A stretch of 64,000 nt of DNA from Actinomadura cremea (GCF_014648495.1 NZ_BMRF01000004.1:62001-126000), one strand, 5' to 3'. Positions 43,241 to 52,101 are shown, numbered from the stretch's first letter. Numbers and translations: made by a program. The notes: a model not told the origin generated them from the letters alone.

Positions 43241-43253
43241 TCAACGTATATAA
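43216..43253 (-). promoter_or_regulatory. Leaderless promoter and 12-bp inverted repeat at the SulP start
   Basis: ATACGTTGAGTG (43216-43227) and CACTCAACGTAT (43238-43249) are perfect 12-bp arms around a ten-base loop. On the minus strand TATATA (43252-43247) is followed by six bases and then the GTG start, the usual spacing when transcription begins at the start codon. The palindrome covers -10, start site and first codons, a good place for a repressor. The -35 is weak. Confidence 0.6.
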
Positions 43254-43353
43254 CCAGCGTTCGGTCGGGTTATCGACTCGCGGCCTGACCTGTGATGCTG
43301 TACATCACGAACACCCCTTTTGTGCCCTCGGCGCGGGCGGTCACGGCAACGCG

Positions 43354-43386
43354 AAGGGCCGCCGGACGGATCGTCCGGCGGCCCTT
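43354..43386 (-). terminator. Perfect hairpin after the repeat-rich membrane protein gene
   Basis: AAGGGCCGCCGGACG and CGTCCGGCGGCCCTT pair fully around a three-base loop, 28 bases downstream of the minus-strand stop at 43415. Confidence 0.8.
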
Positions 43387-43414
43387 CGGAGCGCGGCGTC
43401 GGTGACGCCTTCGG

Positions 43415-45358
43415 TCAGCGGCGGTAGTCGCGGTGGTTCTCCCAGTCGTCGCCCTGGTAGCCGCCCTGGCGGCCGAAGCCGGGGTCGTAGGCCTGGGTGG
43501 AGTTCGGGTCACCGCTCTGCGCGCCGGGGTCGTGCGGAGCGGACAGCGGGTCGTTGCCGCTGTAGCTGCTGCCGCTGAAGTCGCCGTAGGCACCGGGGCC
43601 GCCGGTCCCGGGCTCCCCGCCGTAGGAGTCGCGCCCGCCGCTCAGCGGGTCGTCGTAGCGGTTGCCCTCGCCGTACCCCTGGCCCGGCGGGTAGCCCTCG
43701 TTCTGGCCGCCCTGCGGGTAGCCGCCGGTGTTGCCGAGGTTCCCTCCGGGCGACCAGGGGCCGGTCGGCTGGCCCGAGCCCGCCCCGGGCCCGCCGGAGC
43801 CGCCGAAGGAGCCGGACGTGAGCGGGTCGCTGAGCGGGTCGTTCAGGGGCCCGCCGTAGGACGGGCCGCCCGAGTCGGCCGGAGACCCGGAGGAACGCTG
43901 CCGGTCGGTCTGGATGCGCTGGAGGAGCTCGTCGACCGTGGGCAGCTTGTGGTTGTCGGTGTCGGGCCCCGAGCCGCCGGGCGCCGCCGGAGCGGACGGT
44001 GCGGGCGGTGCGGCGGGCGTGGGCGGCGCCACCGGCGGCGGGGGCGGAGGAGGCGGCGTGGCCGCGGGCTCGTCGGTCCGGCCCAGGGGCAGGCCCAGCG
44101 GGTCGGACGGCGGCGGTGCGGGCGGGCCCTGGTTAGGGCCGGTCGAGCCGGGGCCGGTCAAGCCGGGGCCGGTCGAGCCGGGTCCGGCGCCCAGCGGCAT
44201 GTCGAAGGCGTCCGGACGGCCCTGGGGCGGGGACGCGGGCGTCGGGCGGCCACCGGAGGCGAGCGGGTCGGAGCCGTACGGCTGCGGCTGCTCCGGGACG
44301 CCGTACGGGGACTGCTCCGGCGCCATGCCGGGCTGTTCCGGCCCGCCGTAGGGCTGCCGGTCGCGGCCGGACGGGTCGCCGTAGGGGGACTGCTGTTCCG
44401 GCCCGCCGTACGACGGGTCGGCCGCTCCGTAGGCGGGCTGGGCGTCCTGCCCGCCGTAGACGTGCTGGTCCGGCGCGCCGGGGGCGAACGGGGAGTGCCC
44501 GCCCGAGCCGCCCGGTCCGCCGGGGCCGGCCAGGTCGGCGGGGATCGGGTCGAGCGCGGTCGCGCCCGGGTCGCCGCCGCCGAACGGGGAGCCGCCCTGG
44601 AAACCGCCGGGGCCGCCGGGAGTCTGCTGCGGGCCGGTCGGGGCGGGCCGGCCGCCGGGCTGCCCGGGGGCGCCCGGCCCGTGCGGACCCTGGCCCTGCT
44701 GGCCCTGGCCGCCGAAGGGGCCGCCGTCGGAGCCCAGCGTGACCGTCTGGTTCATCCCGTGATCGGGGACCTGCGGTTCGTGGTGCTGCGGGTCCTGCTC
44801 GGCGTACTGGTCGCCGTACTGGTCCCCGTATTGGTCCGCGTACTGTTCGCCGTACTGCTCCGAGTACTGCTCACCGTACTGTTCGCCGTACTGGTCGTCG
44901 CCGCCCTGCGCGTGCCGCGGGTCGGCGTGCTCGCCGTCGGGACGCTGCCCCTCCTGGTTGTGCTGCCAGGGGAACTTGGGCTTGTCGAAGGTGATCGTCG
45001 CCCAGTAGTCGTCGTCCTCCATGTCGTCGGACGCCTGGCCGGAGGGCTGGGGAGCCGGTGCGCCCTGCTGCCCGGCGGGCGCGGCCAGTGGGCCCGGACC
45101 GCCGCCGCCGCCGGCGACGCGGCGGTCGGGGCCGGGAGCGGGCGCACCGTAACCGCCGTCGTCGTAGCCGTAGTCGTCCGGCCCGGTCATGTCGTCCTGC
45201 TGCGCGGCGCCTCGGCGTCCGCGCGGCTGCGGCTGCTCGTCGTCCATCCAGTCGTCGTCGTCGCGACCCGCCTTGCTCGCCCGCAGACCCAAGACCACGA
45301 GGACGACGACGAGGACGACGACCACCAAGAGGCCGAAGACCACGATTGTTGAAGTCAT
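43415..45358 (-). CDS. Membrane-anchored Gly/Pro/Gln-rich repeat protein
   Basis: 647 residues: one N-terminal membrane helix (I-V-V-F-G-L-L-V-V-V-V-L-V-V-V-L-V-V-L), then a long disordered acidic, Gly/Pro/Gln/Tyr-rich region. A run of about eight four-residue units Q-Y-(G/A/S)-(E/D) lies near residues 153-187. P-Y-G-G/P-E-Q and N-D-P-L-S-type short repeats fill the rest, with a small conserved-looking segment T-V-D-E-L-L-Q-R-I-Q-T-D. ATG 45358 chosen before the helix; TTG 45370 is possible. Probably a cell-envelope scaffold; function unknown. Confidence 0.75.
   Translation of the reverse strand: MTSTIVVFGLLVVVVLVVVLVVLGLRASKAGRDDDDWMDDEQPQPRGRRGAAQQDDMTGPDDYGYDDGGYGAPAPGPDRRVAGGGGGPGPLAAPAGQQGAPAPQPSGQASDDMEDDDYWATITFDKPKFPWQHNQEGQRPDGEHADPRHAQGGDDQYGEQYGEQYSEQYGEQYADQYGDQYGDQYAEQDPQHHEPQVPDHGMNQTVTLGSDGGPFGGQGQQGQGPHGPGAPGQPGGRPAPTGPQQTPGGPGGFQGGSPFGGGDPGATALDPIPADLAGPGGPGGSGGHSPFAPGAPDQHVYGGQDAQPAYGAADPSYGGPEQQSPYGDPSGRDRQPYGGPEQPGMAPEQSPYGVPEQPQPYGSDPLASGGRPTPASPPQGRPDAFDMPLGAGPGSTGPGLTGPGSTGPNQGPPAPPPSDPLGLPLGRTDEPAATPPPPPPPPVAPPTPAAPPAPSAPAAPGGSGPDTDNHKLPTVDELLQRIQTDRQRSSGSPADSGGPSYGGPLNDPLSDPLTSGSFGGSGGPGAGSGQPTGPWSPGGNLGNTGGYPQGGQNEGYPPGQGYGEGNRYDDPLSGGRDSYGGEPGTGGPGAYGDFSGSSYSGNDPLSAPHDPGAQSGDPNSTQAYDPGFGRQGGYQGDDWENHRDYRR
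44797..44900 (-). repeat. 12-bp tandem repeat encoding Q-Y-G-E/D units
   Basis: About eight tandem 12-bp units (core GTACTG on the plus strand) encode Q-Y-G-E, Q-Y-S-E, Q-Y-A-D or Q-Y-G-D. Because the unit is a multiple of three, copy-number change would alter length without breaking the frame. Confidence 0.85.
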
Positions 45359-45571
45359 GCCACCACCCAATGCCTTGGCCCGGCGAACACGGCCGGCGCG
45401 GACGCGTGGTCCGTCCCGATCGCCGCCGGCAGCCGGTCGTCCTCGGAGCCGGTCCGATTCTGTCCGACCGCTATGACCGTTGTCACACCCTTAGTGCTCA
45501 TAGACACCCTCACACGGACCGCACCGATCGGTCGAACCCGCCGATCCTCGACCCGCCGTAAGGTCCCACGG

Positions 45572-46156
45572 TCAACGCGCCCGCTCGCCGCCGAAGTTCC
45601 CGGTGATCCGGCCCCGGCCGACGGTGTGCTCGGCGATCGTGCCGAGCGACTCGTCCAGCGACGCGCCCTCTTCGAACGGCGCCTCGCTGTCGAGCGCGTA
45701 GATGGTGAACCGGAACAGGTGCCGTTCTCCGCGCGGAGGGCACGGCGGTGCGTAGCCCACCTTCTCTCCCGTGGTCAGTCCCTCGACGGCGTTGTCCAGC
45801 CTGGCGCCCTCGACGATCTCGTGCGTGGTCCCGTCGATGCCCGCGATCACCCAGTGGACGTAGGCGCCTTCGACGTCCGGGTCGTCCACGACGATCGCGA
45901 ACGACTTGGTGCCGGCCGGCGCCCCCGACCACAGCAGCGGCGGGGTCTTCCCCTGCCCGCCAGGGTACGTCGTGCAGCCGTACCGTGTGGGCAAGTCGCC
46001 GCCATCGCGGAACACCGGGCTTCGCACGGTGAACCACTCCGACAGTTCGGCGCTCTCCTGCTCGGGACCGCCGAACAGCCCGCAGCCGCTCAGCGTGCCC
46101 GCGAGCGCGAGCGCGGCCGCCGCGGCCGGGATCGGACGCCGTCTTCTGCTCATCAT
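45572..46156 (-). CDS. PEBP-family (YbhB/YbcL) lipoprotein
   Basis: 194-residue lipoprotein of the phosphatidylethanolamine-binding protein family. ATG 46156 (first of two adjacent ATGs) was chosen: the signal peptide R-R-R-R-P followed by L-A-L-A-G-T-L and lipobox L-S-G-C comes directly after, and GGGAG lies seven bases upstream. The PEBP fold shows S-P-V-F-R-D-G-G-D-L-P, P-P-L-L-W-S-G-A-P, V-D-D-P-D-V-E-G-A-Y-V-H-W and G-Y-A-P-P-C-P-P-R-G. The ligand is unknown. Confidence 0.88.
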   Translation of the reverse strand: MMSRRRRPIPAAAAALALAGTLSGCGLFGGPEQESAELSEWFTVRSPVFRDGGDLPTRYGCTTYPGGQGKTPPLLWSGAPAGTKSFAIVVDDPDVEGAYVHWVIAGIDGTTHEIVEGARLDNAVEGLTTGEKVGYAPPCPPRGERHLFRFTIYALDSEAPFEEGASLDESLGTIAEHTVGRGRITGNFGGERAR

Positions 46157-46534
46157 CGATACGCTCCCGCGCGAGATCGTGCGGCGCTCCGCCGGTCCGC
46201 CTTCGTCCCGGCCGGACGCCCGCGCGGGCGGCGCCCCCTTCCCTTCCCTTGTCCGCCCCAACCTTAGGGGCTCGGCGGTCATGGGTCGGGACTTTCGGGC
46301 CGCGAGGCGGAGGCGTCCGCCGCCCCCGCGGCTGTGAGGTGCGTCATGCGTACTTCGTCCCTGAACGTCGAGAATCATGCGAAGAAGTGGTGGAGTTCAC
46401 AGCCTCTGCAACGCTCTAGTTTGCCGTACCGGGAAGTTCTGCTGTTCTTTCGTGGTTCCTGGTTGGTGTCAGGGGCATTCATCGAGTAGTTTGTGAATGT
46501 CTTCACAAGCCGACCGTGACATTGGAGGGCCGCA
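46157..46534. other. 378-base divergent gap between PEBP lipoprotein and ndh
   Basis: No convincing gene: the minus-strand frame of the lipoprotein stays open but lacks a ribosome site. The right end holds the ndh promoter and a Rex-like box. The stretch 46361-46480 is noticeably less GC-rich than its surroundings, as expected for a regulatory region. Confidence 0.6.
46463..46508 (+). promoter_or_regulatory. ndh promoter with Rex-type operator
   Basis: -35 TTGGTG (46463-46468), an 18-base spacer and -10 TAGTTT (46487-46492). TTGTGAA-TGTC-TTCACAA at 46491-46508 is a perfect inverted repeat and fits the Rex site TGTGAA-N4-TTCACA, the NADH/NAD+-sensing repressor of respiratory genes in actinomycetes. 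It overlaps the -10 and start site, so high NADH should release repression of ndh. Confidence 0.8.
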
Positions 46535-47911
46535 ATGGCCAGGACCGCCGAGGAGACCCCTGGCGCTCCCCACATCCTCATCGTGGGTGGCGGCTATGTG
46601 GGCATGTACACCGCCCTGCGCCTGCAGAAGAAGCTCCGCAAGGAGCTCAAGCGGGGCGAGGTCAAGGTCACCATCGTTGACCCCAACTCGTACATGACGT
46701 ACCAGCCGTTCCTTCCCGAAGCCGCCGCGGGCAACATCTCGCCCCGGCACGTCGTCGTCCCGCTGCGCCGCGTGCTGCCGAAGTGCACCGTGCGCAAGGC
46801 CCGGGTGACCGAGCTCAACCACGACGCGGGCTGGGCCATCGTCCAGCCGCTGGCGGGACCGCCGGAGCGGATCTCCTACGACTACCTGGTCATGGCGGCC
46901 GGCGCGGTGCCGCGGCTGCTGCCGATCCCCGGCCTGGCCGAGCACGGGATCAGCCTCAAGACGGTCGGCGAGGCCATCCACCTGCGCAACCACGTGCTCG
47001 AGCAGCTGGAGATCGCCGAGTCGACCGACGACGTCGAGCTGCGCCGCAAGGCGCTGACGTTCGTCTTCGTCGGCGGCGGGTTCGCCGGTGTCGAGGCGGT
47101 CGCCGAACTCGAGGACATGACGCGCGACGCCACCACGTACATGCGCAAGGTCACCCCCGAGGACCTGCGCTTCGTCCTCGTCGAGGCCGCCGACCGCATC
47201 CTGCCGGAGGTCGGCCCCGACATGGGCAAGTGGACGGCCGAGCAGCTGCGCGGCCGCGGCATCGACGTGAAGATGAAGACGTTCCTGCAGTCGGCCGAGG
47301 ACGAGGTCGTCGAGCTGTCGGACGGGAGCCGGTTCCCGGCCGGGACGCTCGTCTGGAACGCGGGCGTCAAGCCGTCGCCCGTCGTCCGCAGCGGCGACCT
47401 CCCGGTGGACGAGCGCGGCCGCGTCAAGGGCACCGAGTACCTCACCATCGAGGGCCTCGTCCGGGCGTTCACCGCCGGTGACAACGCCGCGATCCCGGAC
47501 CTGACGCAGGAGGGCGCGTTCTGCCCGCCGAACGCCCAGCACGCGGTGCGCCAGGCCAAGCTGCTCGGCGACAACATCGTCCGCTCGCTGCGCGGCAAGA
47601 CGCTGAAGCCGTACGTGCACAACAACCTCGGCGCCGTCGCGGGCCTCGGCCTGCACAAGGGCGTCGCCAACCCCATGGGCTTCAAGCTCAAGGGCTGGCC
47701 GGCGTGGTTCTTCCACCGCAGCTACCACGGTGCGATGGTCCCGACCTTCAACCGCAAGATCCGCGTCATCGCGGACTGGACGCTCGCGCTGTTCCTCAAG
47801 CGCGAGACCGTCTCGCTCGCCACGGTCGAGCAGCCGCGCGCGGACTTCATCCTCGCCGCGCTCGACGACGAGAAGATCCGCGAGGCGAAGGCCAAGGAGA
47901 ACGCCGCCTGA
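46535..47911 (+). CDS. ndh: Type II NADH dehydrogenase
   Basis: 458-residue single-subunit NADH:quinone oxidoreductase, membrane-associated and non-proton-pumping. The FAD-binding dinucleotide fold opens with I-V-G-G-G-Y-V-G-M-Y-T-A-L (about residues 12-24); the NADH fold is V-F-V-G-G-G-F-A-G-V-E-A; and T-A-G-D-N-A-A-I-P-D marks the FAD ribityl site. The amphipathic C-terminus (T-L-A-L-F-L-K) can attach to the membrane. Ribosome site GGAGGG before ATG 46535. A Rex-type operator precedes it and a perfect terminator follows. Confidence 0.94.
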   Translation: MARTAEETPGAPHILIVGGGYVGMYTALRLQKKLRKELKRGEVKVTIVDPNSYMTYQPFLPEAAAGNISPRHVVVPLRRVLPKCTVRKARVTELNHDAGWAIVQPLAGPPERISYDYLVMAAGAVPRLLPIPGLAEHGISLKTVGEAIHLRNHVLEQLEIAESTDDVELRRKALTFVFVGGGFAGVEAVAELEDMTRDATTYMRKVTPEDLRFVLVEAADRILPEVGPDMGKWTAEQLRGRGIDVKMKTFLQSAEDEVVELSDGSRFPAGTLVWNAGVKPSPVVRSGDLPVDERGRVKGTEYLTIEGLVRAFTAGDNAAIPDLTQEGAFCPPNAQHAVRQAKLLGDNIVRSLRGKTLKPYVHNNLGAVAGLGLHKGVANPMGFKLKGWPAWFFHRSYHGAMVPTFNRKIRVIADWTLALFLKRETVSLATVEQPRADFILAALDDEKIREAKAKENAA

Positions 47912-47934
47912 CGTTCCCCCGGCCCGAGCCGGAC

Positions 47935-47986
47935 CGAATGCCGGACGCCCCGGCGGTCGATCGACCGCCGGGGCGTCCGGCATTCG
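47935..47986. terminator. Perfect 52-bp palindrome between ndh and the ABC exporter
   Basis: Two 26-base arms are exactly complementary, centred on GATC at 47959-47962, with no loop in the DNA. It lies between convergent stops at 47911 and 48004 and would form a very stable hairpin in either transcript. Confidence 0.85.
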
Positions 47987-48003
47987 CGCGTGCGGGACCC
48001 GGC

Positions 48004-48813
48004 TCAGGCCCGCTTCTTGAAGGCGTACAGGGAGAGCGGGGCGAACACCGCCGAGAAGGCGACGCCCCAGGCCAGCGCGACGACCGCGTGCTCCATGACG
48101 GGGCCGCCGACCAGCAGCCCGCGCATCGCCTCGACGAGCTGGGTCACCGGGCTGTTGTCCATGAAGAACGCCAGCGGGCCGGGGATGCCCTCGGTCGTCG
48201 GGATGAACGCGGTGCTCAGGAAGCTCAGCGGGAAGATCACCACGAACCCGAAGATCTGCACCTTCTCCGGCTCGTTCACCATCATCGCGATGAAGACCGA
48301 CACCCACGAGAACAGCACCGCGAAGGCCAGCAGGAGGAAGAACGCGGTGACCAGCGCGAGCACGTTCGTCTCGAGCCGGAAACCGATCGCGAAGCCGACC
48401 ACCAGCAGGATCGCCATCGACCACGCCTGCTTGGCGGTGTCGGCGATGATCCGCCCCGCGAGCGGGGCGAGGCGCGAGATCGGCAGGCTCCGGAACCGGT
48501 CGAAGACGCCCTTGGTGATGTCGGTGTTGAGCCCGAACCCGGTGCTCATCCCGGCGAACAGGGCGTTCTGCGCGATGATGCCGGGGATGACCACCGGCAG
48601 GTACGCCTCGACGCTGCCGGCCATCGCCGGGCCGAACACGTAGGCGAACAGCAGCACGAACATGATGGGCTGGATGGACAGGTCCAGCAGCTCCATCGGG
48701 TTGTGCTTGATCTGCACCAGGTTCCGCCACGCCAGCGTGGCGACGTTGCGGGCGCCGGTGCCCGGTGAGACCCGTTTCGACAGGGGCCGCGGTGTGAGGG
48801 TCGCCGTGCTCAT
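48004..48813 (-). CDS. ABC-2 type exporter permease (DrrB-like)
   Basis: 269-residue ABC-2 permease with six membrane helices. A DrrB-like layout is visible: cytoplasmic N-terminus, R-N-L-V-Q-I-K-H-N-P-M-E-L-L-D, F-V-L-L-F-A-Y-V-F-G, the Gly-rich region of the second helix pair, and N-P-E-K-V-Q-I-F-G-F-V-V-I-F-P-L-S-F-L-S. It pairs with the ATPase directly upstream (4-base ATGA overlap). Drug or lipid export is likely, but the substrate is not readable. Confidence 0.92.
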   Translation of the reverse strand: MSTATLTPRPLSKRVSPGTGARNVATLAWRNLVQIKHNPMELLDLSIQPIMFVLLFAYVFGPAMAGSVEAYLPVVIPGIIAQNALFAGMSTGFGLNTDITKGVFDRFRSLPISRLAPLAGRIIADTAKQAWSMAILLVVGFAIGFRLETNVLALVTAFFLLLAFAVLFSWVSVFIAMMVNEPEKVQIFGFVVIFPLSFLSTAFIPTTEGIPGPLAFFMDNSPVTQLVEAMRGLLVGGPVMEHAVVALAWGVAFSAVFAPLSLYAFKKRA

Positions 48814-49814
48814 CGGGAGGCACCTTCCTTCTGCGCGGCCCGGTCGCCGTCGTCGGCGCCCTCCTGGGCCTCGGCTTCGGCTTCTTCGGTGTGATGGCCG
48901 GTGAGGGCGAAGAACACCTCGTCCAGGCTCGACTTGCGCAGCGACATCTCGCCGACCGTGACGCCCTCCTCGTCGAGGCGGCGCACCACCGCGGGCATCA
49001 GGCCCGGGTCGGTGATCGGCGCGGCGACCAGGCCGTCCTTGAACTCCGGCGCCGTGTCGGCCAGCTCGCCGACGATCCGCGCGACCACGTCGGCGTCGGT
49101 CTCCTTGATCGGACGGACCTCGAGCACCTGCCCGCCGACCTGCGCCTTCAGCATGTCGGACGTGCCGTGCGCGATCACCGTGCCGCGGTCGATCACGATG
49201 ATGTCGTCGGCCAGCTGGTCGGCCTCCTCCAGGTACTGCGTGGTGAGCAGCACGGTGACGCCGTCGTCGGTCAGGCCGCGGACGATGTCCCACAGGCCGT
49301 TGCGGCTGCGCGGGTCGAGGCCGGTGGTCGGCTCGTCCAGGAACAGGATCTGCGGCCGTCCGACCAGGCTCGCCGCCAGGTCGAGGCGGCGGCGCATCCC
49401 GCCCGAGTACGTCTTCGCGGCCCGTTCGGCCGCGTCGGTGAGCTGGAACCGGTCGAGCAGCTCCGCCGCACGGGCCTTGGAGTCGCGCCGCGACATGCCG
49501 AGCAGGCGGGCGATCAGCACGAGGTTCTCGGTGCCGGTGAGCATCTCGTCCACGCCGGCGTACTGGCCGGTCAGCCCGATCAGCTGGCGGACCTTGTGCG
49601 CCTCGCGGACGACGTCGAAGCCGCCGACCCGGGCGCTGCCCTCCGTGGGCTCGATCAGCGTGGCGAGGATGCGCGTGGTGGTGGTCTTGCCGGCGCCGTT
49701 GGGCCCCAGCACGCCGAGCACCGTCCCGGCCTGGGCGGTCAGCGAGACGCCCGCCAGCGCCTGCGTGTCGCCGAATCGCTTCACCAGGCCCTCGGCCTGG
49801 ATCGCGTGGGACAT
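48810..49814 (-). CDS. ABC exporter ATP-binding subunit (DrrA-like)
   Basis: 334-residue ABC ATPase of the daunorubicin-resistance (DrrA) type. Walker A is G-P-N-G-A-G-K-T-T, the signature Y-S-G-G-M-R-R-R-L-D-L-A, Walker B I-L-F-L-D-E-P-T-T-G-L-D-P-R. The C-terminal DrrA extension carries L-R-K-S-S-L-D-E-V-F-F-A-L-T-G-H. ATG 49814 has AGGAGA seven bases upstream; an in-frame extension to 49922 lacks a ribosome site. It works with the permease that follows. Confidence 0.93.
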   Translation of the reverse strand: MSHAIQAEGLVKRFGDTQALAGVSLTAQAGTVLGVLGPNGAGKTTTTRILATLIEPTEGSARVGGFDVVREAHKVRQLIGLTGQYAGVDEMLTGTENLVLIARLLGMSRRDSKARAAELLDRFQLTDAAERAAKTYSGGMRRRLDLAASLVGRPQILFLDEPTTGLDPRSRNGLWDIVRGLTDDGVTVLLTTQYLEEADQLADDIIVIDRGTVIAHGTSDMLKAQVGGQVLEVRPIKETDADVVARIVGELADTAPEFKDGLVAAPITDPGLMPAVVRRLDEEGVTVGEMSLRKSSLDEVFFALTGHHTEEAEAEAQEGADDGDRAAQKEGASR

Positions 49815-50038
49815 GAGATCTCCTAGGAAATATGATGTGCCGGATCGTGCACCCCGCCGCCGAGGGACAGGCCAACCTATGGCCTGGCCCGCGCCGGATG
49901 CACTTGGTTTTTCGCCGCCCAAGCGCCGGTGCGTGACGCCTGTTCAGCCTCGCACCCGCCACTGACAGAACGCTGACACGGCATCGATTGCTCCCGCGCG
50001 CCCGCGCCCGGGCGCGTCGGGCCCTTTACACTCGCGGT

Positions 50039-50599
50039 GTGACGTCGGTGCGGCGCGACCTGCACGGGGACGGCGGGCTGTCGCGCCCGCCGCGGTTGCG
50101 GCCGCCCGCACACCGCGTCTCCCCCCGCGCGATCGCCCACTGGGCGATCGAGTACCTGCTGCTGTGGGGCCTGGCCTTCGGCCTCTCCCTCGGTGTGGCG
50201 GCCTGGCTCGGCGACGCGAGGGCCGAGTGGCTGCCCCGCTGGCTCTCCGACCGCGTCGGCGTCCTGCCCTGGCTCGTGGGCGCGGCCGGGCTGCTGATGG
50301 TGACGGTCGCGCCCGTCTGGCGCTACCGCGTCCACCGCTGGGAGGTCAGCGCCGACGTCGTCTACACCCGCACCGGCTGGTTCAGCCGCGAGTGGCTGCT
50401 GGTGCCGGTGAGCCGCATCCAGACCGTCGACACCGAGCAGGGCTGGATCGAGCGCCTGCTGGGCCTCGCCACGATCGAGATCAACACCGCGTCCCATACC
50501 GGCTCCTCCAAGGTCTCCGGCCTTCCCGCCGGCGTCGCGACCCGGCTGGCCGACGACCTGGCCCACCGGGCCCACGACCTGCGCGACGACGCCACGTGA
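50039..50599 (+). CDS. Bacterial PH-domain membrane protein (YdbS-like)
   Basis: 186-residue protein with two membrane helices (about residues 43-65 and 82-98) followed by a bPH2 domain (about 105-175: V-Y-T-R-T-G-W-F-S-R-E-W-L-L-V-P-V-S-R-I-Q-T-V-D). Such proteins occur in pairs with a larger YdbT-like partner, as here. GTG 50039 lies six bases after TACACT, so transcription may start at the start codon (leaderless). Its stop overlaps the partner's GTG. Confidence 0.88.
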   Translation: MTSVRRDLHGDGGLSRPPRLRPPAHRVSPRAIAHWAIEYLLLWGLAFGLSLGVAAWLGDARAEWLPRWLSDRVGVLPWLVGAAGLLMVTVAPVWRYRVHRWEVSADVVYTRTGWFSREWLLVPVSRIQTVDTEQGWIERLLGLATIEINTASHTGSSKVSGLPAGVATRLADDLAHRAHDLRDDAT

Positions 50600-52101
50600 C
50601 GCCCCCCGAAACCCCCGGCGAAGCGAAAACCCCACACACCTCGGACTGCCCGGACCCGCCGGACTCATCGGCGCCGGGTGAGGAGGCCCCCCGGCGCCTG
50701 CATCCGCTGACGTTCGTGGTCGGGGCCGTCCGCGAGCTGATCGCCCTGCTCGCGGCAGGGGCGACGGGACTCGTCGTGGGTGGGCTGTCCCTGGCGTTCT
50801 ACTTCACCCTCGTGGGCCTCGGGCTCGGCCTGGCGTTCCACGCGGCGAGCTGGGCGACGTTCACCTACGCGCTGCGGGACGACCGCATCGAGCTCCGGCG
50901 GACGCTGATCGGGCGGTCGGTGAAGACCATCCCGCGCGACCGGATCCGGGGCGTGGACATCAGCACGTCGCTGCCGCACCGGACGCTGGGCCTCGCGGTC
51001 GTCCACATCGACGCCGGGTCGGAGGGCGGGGAGGCGGAGCTGAACGCGGTCTCGCGCCGGGAGGCCGAGCGGCTGCGCCGGGTGCTGCTGGCCCGGACGG
51101 ACGGCGAGCCGGACGGGACCCGCGAGCCCCCGCCGCGGCGCGTCCTGGCCCGGATGCGGCGCCGCTGGTACGTGTACGCCCCGCTGAGCGGCGCCTACCT
51201 GCTGACCCCGTTCGCGCTGGCGGGCAGCCTCCTCGGGACGCTCTACAACCTCGGCGACGACCTGGGGCTGATCACCCGGGAGCGCGTCGAGACCGTGGGC
51301 CACGAGGTGGTGGGGCTGCCGACCGCCGCCGTGGTCGCGCTCGTCGTGCTGGCGCTGTTCGCGCTGCCGGTCATGTCGGTGATCGCGTTCAGCCTGTTCA
51401 ACTGGGACTTCACCGTCGAGGAACGGGACGGCTCGATCGTCGCCGAGCGCGGCCTGGCCACGCGGCGGAGCGTGTCGCTGGAGCGCCGCCGACTGCGCGG
51501 CGTGGAGCTGGCCGACAACCCGCTGGAGCGGCTCGGCGGCGTCCGGCGGCTCGGCGCGCTGGTCACGGGGCTCGGGGACGCCTCGCACCGCGGCCGGCTG
51601 CTGCCCGCCGCGCCGCGCCCGGTCGCCGAGGAACTGGCCGCGCGGGTCGTGGGCGCGGTGCCGGGCCCGCTGCGTCCGCACCCCCGCGCGGCGCGCGGAC
51701 GCCGCGTGGTGCGGGCGGTCGCGCCGCCGGGCGCCTTCGGGCTGCTGGCGGTGGTGGCGGGCCGCCCGTGGATCGCGGGCGTCTGCGCCGTCCTGGTGCT
51801 CCTCGCGGTGCCCCTCGGCCTCGACCGGTACCGGCAGCTCGGGCACGTCACCGACGGCGGACGGCTGAGCGTCCGCTCGGGCTCGCTGAAGCGGCGGCAG
51901 GTCGTGGTGGAGCACGGCGCGATCGTCGGCTGGCGCTTCCGCCGGACCCTGTTCCAGCGGCGGCTGGGCCTCGCGACGCTGGACGTCGCGGTGGGCGCGG
52001 GCGAAGGCGGCTACCCGGCCATCGACATGGCCGAACACGACGCGGTCGCGTTCGCCGCCGAGATCACCCCCGAATGGGTCCAGCCTTTCCTGGAGAAGTG
52101 A
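50596..52101 (+). CDS. Bacterial PH-domain membrane protein (YdbT-like), double bPH2
   Basis: 501-residue partner with about five to six membrane helices and at least two bPH2 domains, each following a helix pair: one at about 90-160 (I-E-L-R-R-T-L-I-G-R-S-V-K-T-I-P-R-D-R-I-R-G), one at about 275-345 (R-S-V-S-L-E-R-R-R-L-R-G-V-E), and a further copy near 415-490 (R-Q-V-V-V-E-H-G-A-I-V-G-W). GTG 50596 overlaps the previous stop. The pair probably binds membrane lipid or assembles in the envelope; no enzymatic motif seen. Confidence 0.88.
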   Translation: MTPPETPGEAKTPHTSDCPDPPDSSAPGEEAPRRLHPLTFVVGAVRELIALLAAGATGLVVGGLSLAFYFTLVGLGLGLAFHAASWATFTYALRDDRIELRRTLIGRSVKTIPRDRIRGVDISTSLPHRTLGLAVVHIDAGSEGGEAELNAVSRREAERLRRVLLARTDGEPDGTREPPPRRVLARMRRRWYVYAPLSGAYLLTPFALAGSLLGTLYNLGDDLGLITRERVETVGHEVVGLPTAAVVALVVLALFALPVMSVIAFSLFNWDFTVEERDGSIVAERGLATRRSVSLERRRLRGVELADNPLERLGGVRRLGALVTGLGDASHRGRLLPAAPRPVAEELAARVVGAVPGPLRPHPRAARGRRVVRAVAPPGAFGLLAVVAGRPWIAGVCAVLVLLAVPLGLDRYRQLGHVTDGGRLSVRSGSLKRRQVVVEHGAIVGWRFRRTLFQRRLGLATLDVAVGAGEGGYPAIDMAEHDAVAFAAEITPEWVQPFLEK

